Source: RH-AL1 sp965249685 (GTDB lineage: Bacteria > Pseudomonadota > Alphaproteobacteria > Rhizobiales > Beijerinckiaceae). From it: DNA of 64,000 nt. Positions 9,308 through 17,697 of the stretch are shown here, one piece after another (the first letter of the stretch is position 1; every line of letters starts with the position of its first letter). The notes beneath the pieces were generated by a model. The model was not told the origin of the DNA. It ran no database searches and was given only the letters and a program-made list of their open reading frames with translations. The stretch lies in the NCBI GenBank assembly GCA_965249685.1, contig CBDFMN010000003.1, positions 1,178,001-1,242,000 of the forward strand, written 5' to 3'. The position numbers were made by a program, and so were the translations under genes.

Positions 9308-11433
9308 TTACCCTCCGATCTTGGCGAAGTCCGCGACCTCGTGCACCGCGCCGCGAAACCCGTTGAGCAGGCGCAGGCGGTTGAGGCGCAGCGCGGGATC
9401 GGGCGCGTTGACCGTCACCTCGTCGAAGAAACGGTCGACAGGCGCGCGCAAGGCCGCGAGCGCCCGCATCGCGCCCTCGAAATCCTCGTCCGTCACGTCG
9501 GCCGCCGCCTGCGTCGCGGCACGCGCCAAGACGGCGGCGAGCGCGATCTCCGCCGGCTCGACCGCCGCCGAAAGGTTGAAGGGTTCGGCGAAGCGCGCGG
9601 CTTCCTCCGGCGCCTTCTTCTCTTCCGCCCTGAGGATGTTGGCGGCGCGGCGGTAGCCGGCGAGCAGGTTGGCGCCCTCGTCCGTGCCGAGGAACCGGCC
9701 GAGCACGCCGACGCGGCGCACCACCAGCGTGAAATCGTCCGAGCCGGCGCTGCCGAACACCGCGTCGATGAGGTCGTGCCGCGCCTTGGTCTCGCGCAGG
9801 TAGACTTTGAGGCGTTCGACAAAGAAGGAAAGGATCTGGCCGATGAGAGCGGATCTGTCCTCGGCGTTCATCCCCTTCGTCAGGTGCGTGGCGCGCGCCA
9901 GCGCCATGGCAGCCGCCTCGAGGATCGGTAACCGAAGGTCGTTCTCCAGCACCAGCCGGATCACGCCAAGCGCGGCGCGGCGCAGGGCGTAGGGGTCCTT
10001 GCTGCCGGTCGGCTTCTCGTCGATGGCCCAGAAGCCGACCAGCGTGTCGAGCTTGTCGGCCAGCGCCACGGCGACCGACACGGGCTCGCTCGGCACGCGG
10101 TCGGAGGGGCCTTGCGGGCGGTAGTGGTCCTCGATCGCCGCCGCGACGGCCGGCGCCTCGCCCTGGGCGCTCGCGTAGTAGCGGCCCATCAGGCCCTGCA
10201 GCTCGGGGAACTCGCCCACCATCTCGCTGACGAGGTCGGCCTTGGCGAGGGCGGCGGCGCGCGCCGCCTGCTTGGGGTCCGCTCCCACCAGCGCGGCCAT
10301 GTCGCGGGCGAGAGCCTGCAGCCGGCGCACGCGCTCGCCCTGCGTGCCGAGCTTGGCGTGGAAGACGATGGTGTCGAGCTTCGGCAACCGGTCGTCGAGC
10401 CTCACCCTGCGGTCGCTCTCCCAGAAGAACCGCGCGTCGGCCAGCCGCGCCCGCACCACCTTGGCGTTGCCGGCGGCGATGAGCGCGCCGCCGTCGCTCG
10501 CCTCGATGTTCGCCACGAGGATGAAGCGCGGCGCGAGCGTGTCGCTGCCGGCGTGGCGCAGGACGAAGCATTTCTGGTTGGCGCGGATCGTGGCGCGGAT
10601 GACCTCGGGCGGGATTTCCAGGAACGCGTTCTCGAACGCCCCCATCAGCACCACGGGCCATTCCACGAGGCCGGCAACCTCGTGCAGCAGCGCCTCGTCC
10701 TCGACGAGGTCGTACCCGGCCGCCAGCGCCAGCGTGCGGGCGTCGTGGAGGATGATGTCGCGCCGCCGCTCGGGGTCGAGCACGACCTTGGCGGCCTGCA
10801 GCGCCGGGACGTAATCGTCGAACCGGCGGACGCCGATCGGCTCCGGCGCCATGAAACGGTGGCCACGCGTCACTTGGCCGGCGGCGATGCCGTGGACGCG
10901 AACGGCACCACCTCGGGCTCTTCCGTGTCCAGACCGAAAGTGGCGAGGATCGCGTGCAGCGGGCGCACCCAGCGCAGGCTGCCCGGCTCGGCCGACGCCG
11001 CGCCCCACCGCATCGCTTTCGGCCAGGGGAAAGTCTCGATCACACCCGGCAGGATCGCGGCCAGCACGTCGAGCGTCGGCTGGCCCCTGCGCTCGATCAC
11101 GGCGACGTAGACCTCGCCCTTCTTGCCGTCGTTCTGGATGCTCGCGTCGGCGAGCGAGGCCAAGCCCGCGCTCTTGAGGAAGCCCGCGACCGCCGCCTCC
11201 GGCGCGCCGACGCGCGGCCCCCGGCGCTCCTCGCGCGTGTCGGGCTGGGCGGCGGGCAGGCCGGCGACGTGCAAGGCCAGCCGGCGCGGCGTCGCGAACG
11301 CGGCCGCACCCTCGTAGAGGAGCCCGCGGGCGACGAGCGCGTCGGTGACGAGGCGCTTAAGGTCGGCCGCCGCCTGCGTCTGCATGCGGGCGGGGATCTC
11401 TTCGGAGAAGAGTTCGAGGAGGAGGTCGGGCAT
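9308..11433 (-). pseudogene. glyS: glycyl-tRNA synthetase beta subunit, split by an apparent frameshift
   Basis: Two overlapping frames together make one GlyS of about 700 residues. The first (from ATG 11433) carries the N-terminus LLLELFSEEIPARMQ and PRRLALHVAGLP and stops at 10870 after EEPEVVPF plus unrelated residues. The second resumes in another frame with GIAAGQVTRGHRFMAPEPI and continues to the end with the HD-like and anticodon-binding regions (WAIDEKPTGSKDPYALRR, RLRLLNGFRGAVHEVADFAKIGG). Alignment of the two halves needs one missing base near 10897-10902. GlyS is normally essential with GlyQ, encoded just upstream, so a sequencing or assembly error is more likely than true loss, but the sequence as given is broken. 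Confidence 0.85.
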
Positions 11434-11457
11434 GAGGCTCGCTTAATGATGGCCGTC

Positions 11458-11480
11458 ATGGCCGGGCTCGTCCCGGCCAT
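11458..11480. repeat. REP-like palindrome between glyQ and glyS
   Basis: ATGGCCGGG and CCCGGCCAT flank CTCGT. This resembles the short extragenic palindromes common in Hyphomicrobiales. It sits in the 140 bp between glyQ and glyS. Confidence 0.6.
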
Positions 11481-11573
11481 CCACGCGGAAAGGCTGCGGC
11501 ATCGATACCGACGGAGACCGCGCGCCCGCGGCGTGGTTACCCGGCTTTGGGCCGAGCATGACCGAAAAGGCGA

Positions 11574-12524
11574 TCACGCCGAAACCTCAGCGCCGCCCGC
11601 TTCCGTCCGCAACCAAGCCGCCCCGCATGCCTTCGCCAACTCGCGCACGCGCAGGATGTAGCTCTGCCGCTCCGTCACGGAGATCACCCCGCGCGCATCG
11701 AGCAGGTTGAAGGCGTGGGAGGCTTTGACGCACTGGTCGTAGGCCGGCAGCACGATCAACGCCCGGCCACCCGCCTCGCCCTTCTCCAGCAGCGCGCGGC
11801 ACTCGCCCTCCGCGTCGGCGAAGTGGCGGAACAGCTTCTCCACGTCGGCGGCCTCGAAATTGTGCCGGGAGTATTCCTGCTCGGCCTGCTGGAACACGTC
11901 GCCATAGGTGATGCGCGCCGCGCCGTCCTGGCCGTTGAAGTTGAGGTCGTAGATCGAGTCGACGCCCTGCACGTACATCGCGAGGCGCTCGAGCCCGTAG
12001 GTCAGCTCGCCCGACACGGGCGCGCATTCGATGCCGGCGACCTGCTGGAAATAGGTGAATTGCGACACTTCCATGCCGTCGCACCAGCACTCCCAGCCCA
12101 ATCCCCAGGCGCCGAGCGTCGGGCTCTCCCAATCGTCCTCGACGAAGCGGATGTCGTGCAGCGCGAGGTCGATGCCGATCGCCTGGAGCGAGCGCAGGTA
12201 GAAGTCCTGCAGGTCGGGCGGCGAGGGTTTAAGGATCACCTGGTACTGGTAATAGTGCTGCAGGCGGTTGGGGTTCTCGCCGTAGCGCCCGTCCTTGGGG
12301 CGGCGGCAGGCCTGGACGTAGGCGGCCCGCCAGGGCCGCGGCCCCAGCGCGCGCAGCGTGGTGGCGGGATGGAAGGTGCCCGCGCCCATCTCCATGTCGT
12401 AGGGCTGCAGGATCGCGCAGCCCTGCTCCGCCCAAAACCGCTGCAGGGTGAGGATCAACCCCTGGAACGAGCGGCGGGGATCGAACGGATCGGGCGCTTG
12501 AACGTCGGGCGCTTGGGCGCTCAT
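11574..12524 (-). CDS. glyQ: glycyl-tRNA synthetase alpha subunit
   Basis: 316 residues, typical GlyQ. Class II core motifs are clear: SFQGLILTLQRFWAEQGC, MGAGTFHPATTLRALGP, NPNRLQHYYQYQVILKPSP and GWECWCDGMEVSQFTYFQQ. With GlyS it forms the alpha2beta2 enzyme that charges tRNA-Gly. It lies 140 bp upstream of glyS on the same strand. Confidence 0.97.
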   Translation of the reverse strand: MSAQAPDVQAPDPFDPRRSFQGLILTLQRFWAEQGCAILQPYDMEMGAGTFHPATTLRALGPRPWRAAYVQACRRPKDGRYGENPNRLQHYYQYQVILKPSPPDLQDFYLRSLQAIGIDLALHDIRFVEDDWESPTLGAWGLGWECWCDGMEVSQFTYFQQVAGIECAPVSGELTYGLERLAMYVQGVDSIYDLNFNGQDGAARITYGDVFQQAEQEYSRHNFEAADVEKLFRHFADAEGECRALLEKGEAGGRALIVLPAYDQCVKASHAFNLLDARGVISVTERQSYILRVRELAKACGAAWLRTEAGGAEVSA

Positions 12525-12604
12525 GGAAGGTCTCGTCAGGAGCTTGGCCGCCCCTGCCTATGGCGTGGGGAAGGAAGCGTCAAATCCGACCGGTTGCCTG
12601 TCCC

Positions 12605-12753
12605 TGTCATTCCGGGGCTCGCCGCAGGCGAGAGCCCGGGATCTAGGCGCACGATGCCGGGTGGAGAACACGAATCCTGCCGCATCGATGCGGCTCACCA
12701 TGGACACCGTGCGCCTGGGTTCCGGGCGCGCCTGACGGCGCCCCGGAATGACA
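12605..12753. repeat. ~149-bp repeat element, copy 1, with 13-bp terminal inverted repeats
   Basis: TGTCATTCCGGGG at 12605-12617 is the exact inverse of CCCCGGAATGACA at 12741-12753. The interior is related to the element at 13073-13223, most strongly in the right half. It ends 8 bp from the GIY-YIG stop codon. Confidence 0.75.
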
Positions 12754-12761
12754 GGCTGCAA

Positions 12762-13073
12762 TCATCGGTTCAGCGTCTCGTACAGATCCAACCATGAGGG
12801 ATTGAACTCCTCGATTAGTCGCAGCTTCCAGTCGCGCCGCCACTTCTTGAGGCTCTTTTCGCGCGCGATAGCTTCCTCGATGCGATCATGGTGCTCATAC
12901 CAGACGAGACGGTCCACGCCGTACTTGGAGGTGAAGCCTTCCTGCGCCTTGCTCTTGTGCTCCCACACGCGACGGCCGAGATCGTTGGTCACGCCGATGT
13001 AGAGCGTGCCGAAAGAGCGGCTGGCGAGGAGGTAGACAGTGTAAGGCAAGGCGACTTTCTGTCTTTCAGCCAT
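12762..13073 (-). CDS. GIY-YIG nuclease family protein
   Basis: 103 residues. The GIY-YIG core is seen as PYTVYLLASR...GTLYIGVTNDLGRRVWEHK, followed by FTSKYGVDRLVWYEHHDR and the helical EEAIAREKSLKKWRRDWKLRLIE. Small single-domain members like this are widespread in alphaproteobacteria; activity is presumed DNA nicking but no biological role is established. ATG 13073 is adopted; a longer reading frame upstream lies inside a repeat element. The gene is bracketed by two related repeats. Confidence 0.93.
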   Translation of the reverse strand: MAERQKVALPYTVYLLASRSFGTLYIGVTNDLGRRVWEHKSKAQEGFTSKYGVDRLVWYEHHDRIEEAIAREKSLKKWRRDWKLRLIEEFNPSWLDLYETLNR

Positions 13074-13223
13074 GTCTTTTCGGGGTTCGCCGAAGGCGAG
13101 AGCCCGAAATCCAGGCTCATCATGCTGGTCGTATGCTGCAGCCATGCCGCGTCATCGACGCTGCTCACCATCGACACCATGCGCCTGGGTTCCGGGCGCG
13201 CCTGACGGCGCCCCGGAATGACA
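13073..13223. repeat. ~151-bp repeat element, copy 2
   Basis: Related to the element at 12605-12753 and in the same orientation. Left end TGTCTTTTCGGGG is an imperfect inverse of the right end CCCCGGAATGACA (13211-13223); the right ~45 bp are nearly identical to copy 1. Its left edge touches the GIY-YIG start codon. Confidence 0.7.
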
Positions 13224-13226
13224 GTT

Positions 13227-14012
13227 CTAGACGATGCGGACCCTGAGATCGGGCAGGCCGTCGACGTGGCCGAGCAGCGTGTCGCCCGCGACCACGGGGC
13301 CGACGCCGGCCGGCGTGCCGGAGAAGATGATGTCGCCGGCGACGAGTTCGTCCGACTCGGAGAGCTTGGCGATCTGCTCGGCGACGCTCCAGATCATCCT
13401 CGACAGGTCGTCGCGCTGACGCTCGACTCCGTTGACGGACAGCGTGATCGCGCCCTTCAGCAGGTGGCCGACGCCGGCCACCCCTACGATCGGGCCGATG
13501 GGTGCGGCGCGGTCGAAGCTCTTGCCGATCTCCCACGGCTTGCGCTGGTCCTTCATGCGCTGCTGCAGGTCGCGGCGCGTCATGTCGAGGCCGACGGCGT
13601 AGCCGTAGACGTGGTCCAGCGCCTGCGCGGCGGGAATGGCGCGGCCGCCGCTCTTCAGCACGGCCACGAGCTCCAGCTCGTAATGGTAGTTCGCCGTCAG
13701 CGGCGGATAGGGATGGTCCACGCCCTCCTCGACGGGCACGCGCTGCACCGCGTCCGTCGGCTTCTGGAAGAAGAAGGGCGGCTCGGAGCGCGGGTCGGAG
13801 CCCATCTCCTTGGCGTGGTCGGCGTAGTTGCGGCCGATGCAGTAGATCCGGCGCACCGGGAAGGTCTCCGCCAGGCCGAGGATGGGAAGGGTGATCTGAG
13901 GCACCGTGAACAAGGGCGTGGTCTCCGTGGCCGCCGCGACGCCGCCGACGGCCCCGCCTGCGACGAGCAGGCCGGCCCCGGCGCCGAGAACGTCTCTTCG
14001 CGTCGTCTTCAT
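13227..14012 (-). CDS. fumarylacetoacetate hydrolase family protein, Tat-exported
   Basis: 261 residues. The N-terminus KTTRRDVLGAGAGLLVAGGA is a twin-arginine signal, so the enzyme is probably exported folded. The mature part is an FAH-type C-C hydrolase/isomerase: YCIGRNYADHAKEMG, YHYELELVAVL (metal-binding Glu), VYGYAVGLDMTRRDLQ and IFSGTPAGVGPV. Most FAH proteins are cytosolic, so the Tat signal is a noteworthy variant. ATG 14012 is chosen because it opens the Tat signal. Confidence 0.9.
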   Translation of the reverse strand: MKTTRRDVLGAGAGLLVAGGAVGGVAAATETTPLFTVPQITLPILGLAETFPVRRIYCIGRNYADHAKEMGSDPRSEPPFFFQKPTDAVQRVPVEEGVDHPYPPLTANYHYELELVAVLKSGGRAIPAAQALDHVYGYAVGLDMTRRDLQQRMKDQRKPWEIGKSFDRAAPIGPIVGVAGVGHLLKGAITLSVNGVERQRDDLSRMIWSVAEQIAKLSESDELVAGDIIFSGTPAGVGPVVAGDTLLGHVDGLPDLRVRIV

Positions 14013-14336
14013 GCGTTCTGCTCCCGAGCGAACTGCGCTGCCTCTGCCTTGTTCGGGCAGGCGGCGCAAGACTGGGCGGCCCTGAGCGGAGCAAACAGGG
14101 TGGAGGGGACGGGATGGAGGTTGTGGGTCAGTTTGAAATGGTCGCGCCTATACGGTCTAGTACAACTTTGTGTATATTCAAAAAGCGCTTCGTGTGTGGC
14201 CTGCGACGGCCACTTGCGTCACTAATTGGCTTTGGAGCGTAAGGGCGTGTGGCGGCGGTCTTATAAGCCGCTGAGACGTCCGCTAAGAAATGTAGGGCGC
14301 ACAAGAAAAAAGCGGCTTGAAAAAAGGGCGATCGTT

Positions 14337-14978
14337 GTGGATTTACCAACCAAAAAGACGATATTAGCTGCCATTAATTTGTTTAACGATATAAAAGAGC
14401 AAGCTTTTATTGATCGGTTCGCAACAGGTCATAAGCCGCGGGAGTTTTACCTTCAATATAAGGGGACATCTATACCGTTGAAAGCCTTATGGGCAGCTGC
14501 TCACTCCCCTCCAAAGACGACGGGCCCCTTCTCAACAAACCAAGCTAAAGCAGGGTTTGTAAAGCTTGGCTTCGAAGATTGGGGACAAAATAACAATCCG
14601 AAGAACGATGCTCTGCGCGACATGGACTCTGAGCAGGTGGACACACGTATATCAGCTACAATAACATATGTTCGTAATCCTCGCGTTCGCGCCGCAGTAA
14701 TGCTTCGCGCTGGCGGCACTTGCGAATATTGTGGAGATCAGGGTTTTACGGACCTTGGGGGTATTCCTTATTTAGAATGTCACCACATCGTCCATCTTGC
14801 AAAAGACGGAAAGGACAAGCGCACGAACGTGATCGCGCTTTGTCCGAACCATCATCGGGAAGCGCATCTTGGAAAGAACCGGGTTAGCCTTGAGCAGGAT
14901 ATGACCAGGATCGTCGCTCAGAAAGAAGCGCTGAAGCAAGCTTCAGACAGACCCACTACCGCCTCGGGGTCTCCTTGA
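14337..14978 (+). CDS. HNH endonuclease with ScoMcrA-like N-terminal head domain
   Basis: About 213 residues. The N-terminal ~65 residues (KKTILAAINLFNDIKEQAF, FYLQYKGTSIPLKALWAAAH) resemble the head domain of ScoMcrA-type modification-dependent restriction enzymes. The C-terminal half is an HNH nuclease: CEYCGD, LECHHIVHLAKDGKD, NVIALCPNHHREAHLG, with Cys pairs for zinc. GTG 14337 was picked because AAGGG lies 8 nt upstream; TTG 14226 would add a basic tail that looks non-coding. The gene and its upstream ~150 bp are visibly AT-rich compared with neighbours, suggesting recent acquisition. Type IV-like defence is inferred. Confidence 0.75.
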   Translation: MDLPTKKTILAAINLFNDIKEQAFIDRFATGHKPREFYLQYKGTSIPLKALWAAAHSPPKTTGPFSTNQAKAGFVKLGFEDWGQNNNPKNDALRDMDSEQVDTRISATITYVRNPRVRAAVMLRAGGTCEYCGDQGFTDLGGIPYLECHHIVHLAKDGKDKRTNVIALCPNHHREAHLGKNRVSLEQDMTRIVAQKEALKQASDRPTTASGSP

Positions 14979-15226
14979 CGCGTGGTCCAGAACGCTTTAT
15001 CCCTCGCGACTTCCCGACGGACCCTGTTCGCCGGGTACGCACCCGTGGCCAGTCGCCCCGCGCGACGAGCCTGTCGGCTTCCCATCAGATCCCGCATCTT
15101 TTGGCCTGAAGCAGAGGAGGGCGCGTTCCTCCGCCACCTGCCGGCGGATGACGCGAGATTGATGGCGGCACACCCGTGCTCCTGCCAGCCCGTGTCCTAT
15201 GCCGGCGCATCATTCGAGGACACGCG

Positions 15227-15844
15227 ATGACCAAGCGCGCCGAATCCAAGTACAAACTCGACCGCCGCATGGGCCAGAACATCTGGGGCCGCCCGAAGAG
15301 CCCCGTGAACCGCCGCGAATACGGTCCGGGTCAGCACGGCCAGCGGCGCAAGGGCAAGCTTTCCGACTTCGGCACGCAGCTGAAGGCCAAGCAGAAGCTC
15401 AAGGGTTATTACGGGAACATCTCCGAGAAGCAGTTCCGCAAGTACTACGAAGAAGCCATCCGCATGAAGGGCGACTCGGGCGACAACCTCATCGGCCTGC
15501 TGGAGCGCCGCCTCGACGCGGTCATCTACCGCGCCAAGTTCGTCGCCACCGTGTTCGCGGCGCGCCAGTTCGTGAACCATGGCCACGTCAAGGTGAACGG
15601 GCGCCGCGTCAACATCGCGTCCTTCCTGGTCAAGGTCGGCGACTTCATCGAGCTGAAGGATACCTCGCGCGAGCTCGCGTTCGTGCTGGAAGCCACCCAG
15701 CTCGGCGAGCGCGACGTGCCCGACTATTACGAGGTCGACCACGGCAAGATGAACGCCAAGATCACCCGCATCCCGCTCCCCTCCGACGTGCCCTACCCCG
15801 TCGTAATGGAGCCGAACCTCGTGATCGAGTTCTACTCGCGCTGA
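15227..15844 (+). CDS. rpsD: 30S ribosomal protein S4
   Basis: 205 residues, the standard length. It opens with TKRAESKYKLDRRMGQNIWGRPKSP and carries the S4 RNA-binding domain (ERRLDAVIYRAKFVATVFAARQ, NHGHVKVNGRRVNI) and the C-terminal PNLVIEFYSR. S4 nucleates 30S assembly by binding 16S rRNA. It stands alone, as is usual in alphaproteobacteria. The 248 bp upstream show no other gene. Confidence 0.98.
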   Translation: MTKRAESKYKLDRRMGQNIWGRPKSPVNRREYGPGQHGQRRKGKLSDFGTQLKAKQKLKGYYGNISEKQFRKYYEEAIRMKGDSGDNLIGLLERRLDAVIYRAKFVATVFAARQFVNHGHVKVNGRRVNIASFLVKVGDFIELKDTSRELAFVLEATQLGERDVPDYYEVDHGKMNAKITRIPLPSDVPYPVVMEPNLVIEFYSR

Positions 15845-15981
15845 TCGAGGGTCGACGCGGTCGAGAGCCTGGCCTCGACCGGTCGGCGTCGCGGCGCTGT
15901 CGCCCGGTGCGCCTGCCCGCCGAGCCAGTATCCTGCGGCCATGGTCCCGCGCGCGGACCTTGGCCGCCGGCCCTGCCCGCC

Positions 15982-16530
15982 TTACAGGGTCTTCATGAAA
16001 CCGGCGAAGCGCATCAGCCCCTCCGGCCATGGCCCGTGGCCGCTGTCGTCGTTGAGGTGCCCGGACGCGCCGGCGTCGACCAGTTCGACGTGCCATAGGG
16101 CGGCAAGCGCCTCGCTGGCGGCGTAGTCGGCATAGGGATCGTCCCGACTGGCGACGAGGACGGCGGGGAACGGGAGCGGCTCGCGCGGCACGTCGGCGAA
16201 GGCGGGGTCGATCACCGCGAGCGAGAGGATCGTCGCCGGTGCTGGCGGCGCGACAAGGAAGGCGCCGACCACCCGCTCGGCGATCCGGCCTGCCGCATGC
16301 GCGACCGTGATGACGCCAAGGCTGTGGGCGACCAGCACGACGGGCCGCGCCGATGCCGAGACGGCCTCGGCCAGGCGGTCGGTCCAAGCCTCGAGGTCGG
16401 GGCGGACCCAGTCGGCCTGGACGACCCGGCGAGCCGTCGGCAGCTTGCTCTCCCACCGGCTGTACCAGTGGTCGGACGTGCCGCCATTCAGGCCCGGCAC
16501 GATGATGATGTCCGCGTCCGCCGTTCTCAT
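15982..16530 (-). CDS. RBBP9/YdeN family alpha/beta hydrolase
   Basis: 182 residues. IIVPGLNGGTSDHWYSRWE at the N-terminus, the nucleophile elbow AHSLG, ASRDDPYADY with the acid and SGHLNDDSGHGPWPEG with the catalytic His mark the RBBP9/YdeN serine-hydrolase family. The physiological substrate is unknown in bacteria. Convergent with rpsD. Confidence 0.9.
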   Translation of the reverse strand: MRTADADIIIVPGLNGGTSDHWYSRWESKLPTARRVVQADWVRPDLEAWTDRLAEAVSASARPVVLVAHSLGVITVAHAAGRIAERVVGAFLVAPPAPATILSLAVIDPAFADVPREPLPFPAVLVASRDDPYADYAASEALAALWHVELVDAGASGHLNDDSGHGPWPEGLMRFAGFMKTL

Positions 16531-16608
16531 CCCGATGCCTTACCAGAGCCCGGCAGCCAGGAAAACATCTGCGGCCTGCCCGCTGCCCAAAGCGGGCCGC
16601 ACCCGTGC

Positions 16609-17622
16609 CTAAAACCCTTCGAGCACGATTTTGCCGCGCGCGGTGCCGCTCTCGATGAGCGCGTGCGCCCGCTGGAGGTTGGCGGCGTTGATCGTGCCAT
16701 AGGTTTCGGTGAGCGTCGTGCGCAGGGTCCCGGCGTCGACGAGCCGTGCCGTCTCGGCCAGCAGGTCGTGTTGCGCGACCATGTCGGCGGTCGCGAAGCT
16801 CGATCGCGTGAACATGGATTCCCAGTGCAGGGACAGGCACTTGGGCTTCAGGAGCTTGACGTCGAACTCCGGCGGGTCGTCGATCAGGCCGACCCGTCCC
16901 TGCGGCACGCTCAGCGCGCAGATCGCGACGAGATGCTGGTGCGTCTGCGTGGTGGAGAAGACGAAGGACGGCTGGCCGAGGCCTAGCGCCGCCACCTGCT
17001 CCGGAAGGGATCGCCCATGGTCGATCACGTGATGGGCCCCGAGCGAGGCGACCCAGTCCCGCGTCTCAGGCCGCGACGCGGTGGCGATGACCGCCACGTC
17101 GGTCAGGCGGCGCGCGAGCTGCACGGCGATGGAGCCGACCCCGCCCGCGCCGCCGATGATGAGGACGGCCGCGGCCCCGCCTGCCACCGGGCGGCGGATG
17201 TCGAGGCGGTCGAACAGCATCTCCCAGGCGGTGATCGTCGTCAGCGGCAACGCGGCGGCTTCCGCGAAACTGAGCGTGGTCGGCTTCGGGCCGACGATCC
17301 GCTCGTCCACAAGGTGGAATTGGGCGTTGGTGCCGGGGCGCCGGACGTCGCCGGCGTAGAACACCGCGTCGCCGGGCCGGAACAGGGCGACCTGCGGACC
17401 GCAGGCCGCGACCACCCCGGCGGCGTCGTAGCCCAGCACCTTCATCTGCCCCGGTTCCGGCGCGAAGCGGGTGCGGACCTTCGTGTCGACCGGGTTGACG
17501 GACACCGCCCTGACCTCGACCAGGATATCGCGGCCAGCCGGGACGGGCCGGTCCTGCTCGAAATCGACGAGGGAGTCAGCGGCGGCGATCGAACCGGGCT
17601 TGCTAAAACCAACGGCATGCAT
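16609..17622 (-). CDS. zinc-type alcohol dehydrogenase-like (MDR) quinone-reductase family protein
   Basis: 337 residues of the medium-chain dehydrogenase/reductase fold. GroES-like N-terminus with VRAVSVNPVDTKVR and KVLGYDAAGVV; Rossmann motif IGGAGGVGSIAVQLAR; C-terminal block with THQHLVAICALSVPQGRVGLID. This matches the ZADH/QOR subgroup that uses NADPH without catalytic zinc, acting on quinones or enones. It lies 78 bp upstream of the hydrolase on the same strand. Confidence 0.9.
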   Translation of the reverse strand: MHAVGFSKPGSIAAADSLVDFEQDRPVPAGRDILVEVRAVSVNPVDTKVRTRFAPEPGQMKVLGYDAAGVVAACGPQVALFRPGDAVFYAGDVRRPGTNAQFHLVDERIVGPKPTTLSFAEAAALPLTTITAWEMLFDRLDIRRPVAGGAAAVLIIGGAGGVGSIAVQLARRLTDVAVIATASRPETRDWVASLGAHHVIDHGRSLPEQVAALGLGQPSFVFSTTQTHQHLVAICALSVPQGRVGLIDDPPEFDVKLLKPKCLSLHWESMFTRSSFATADMVAQHDLLAETARLVDAGTLRTTLTETYGTINAANLQRAHALIESGTARGKIVLEGF

Positions 17623-17697
17623 GGCGACGGCTCCTCATTCTGTCGCGCCCCGCTCGCGCAGGCTGTAGGATAGCCGCACGGGCGCCGACGGCGCGAC

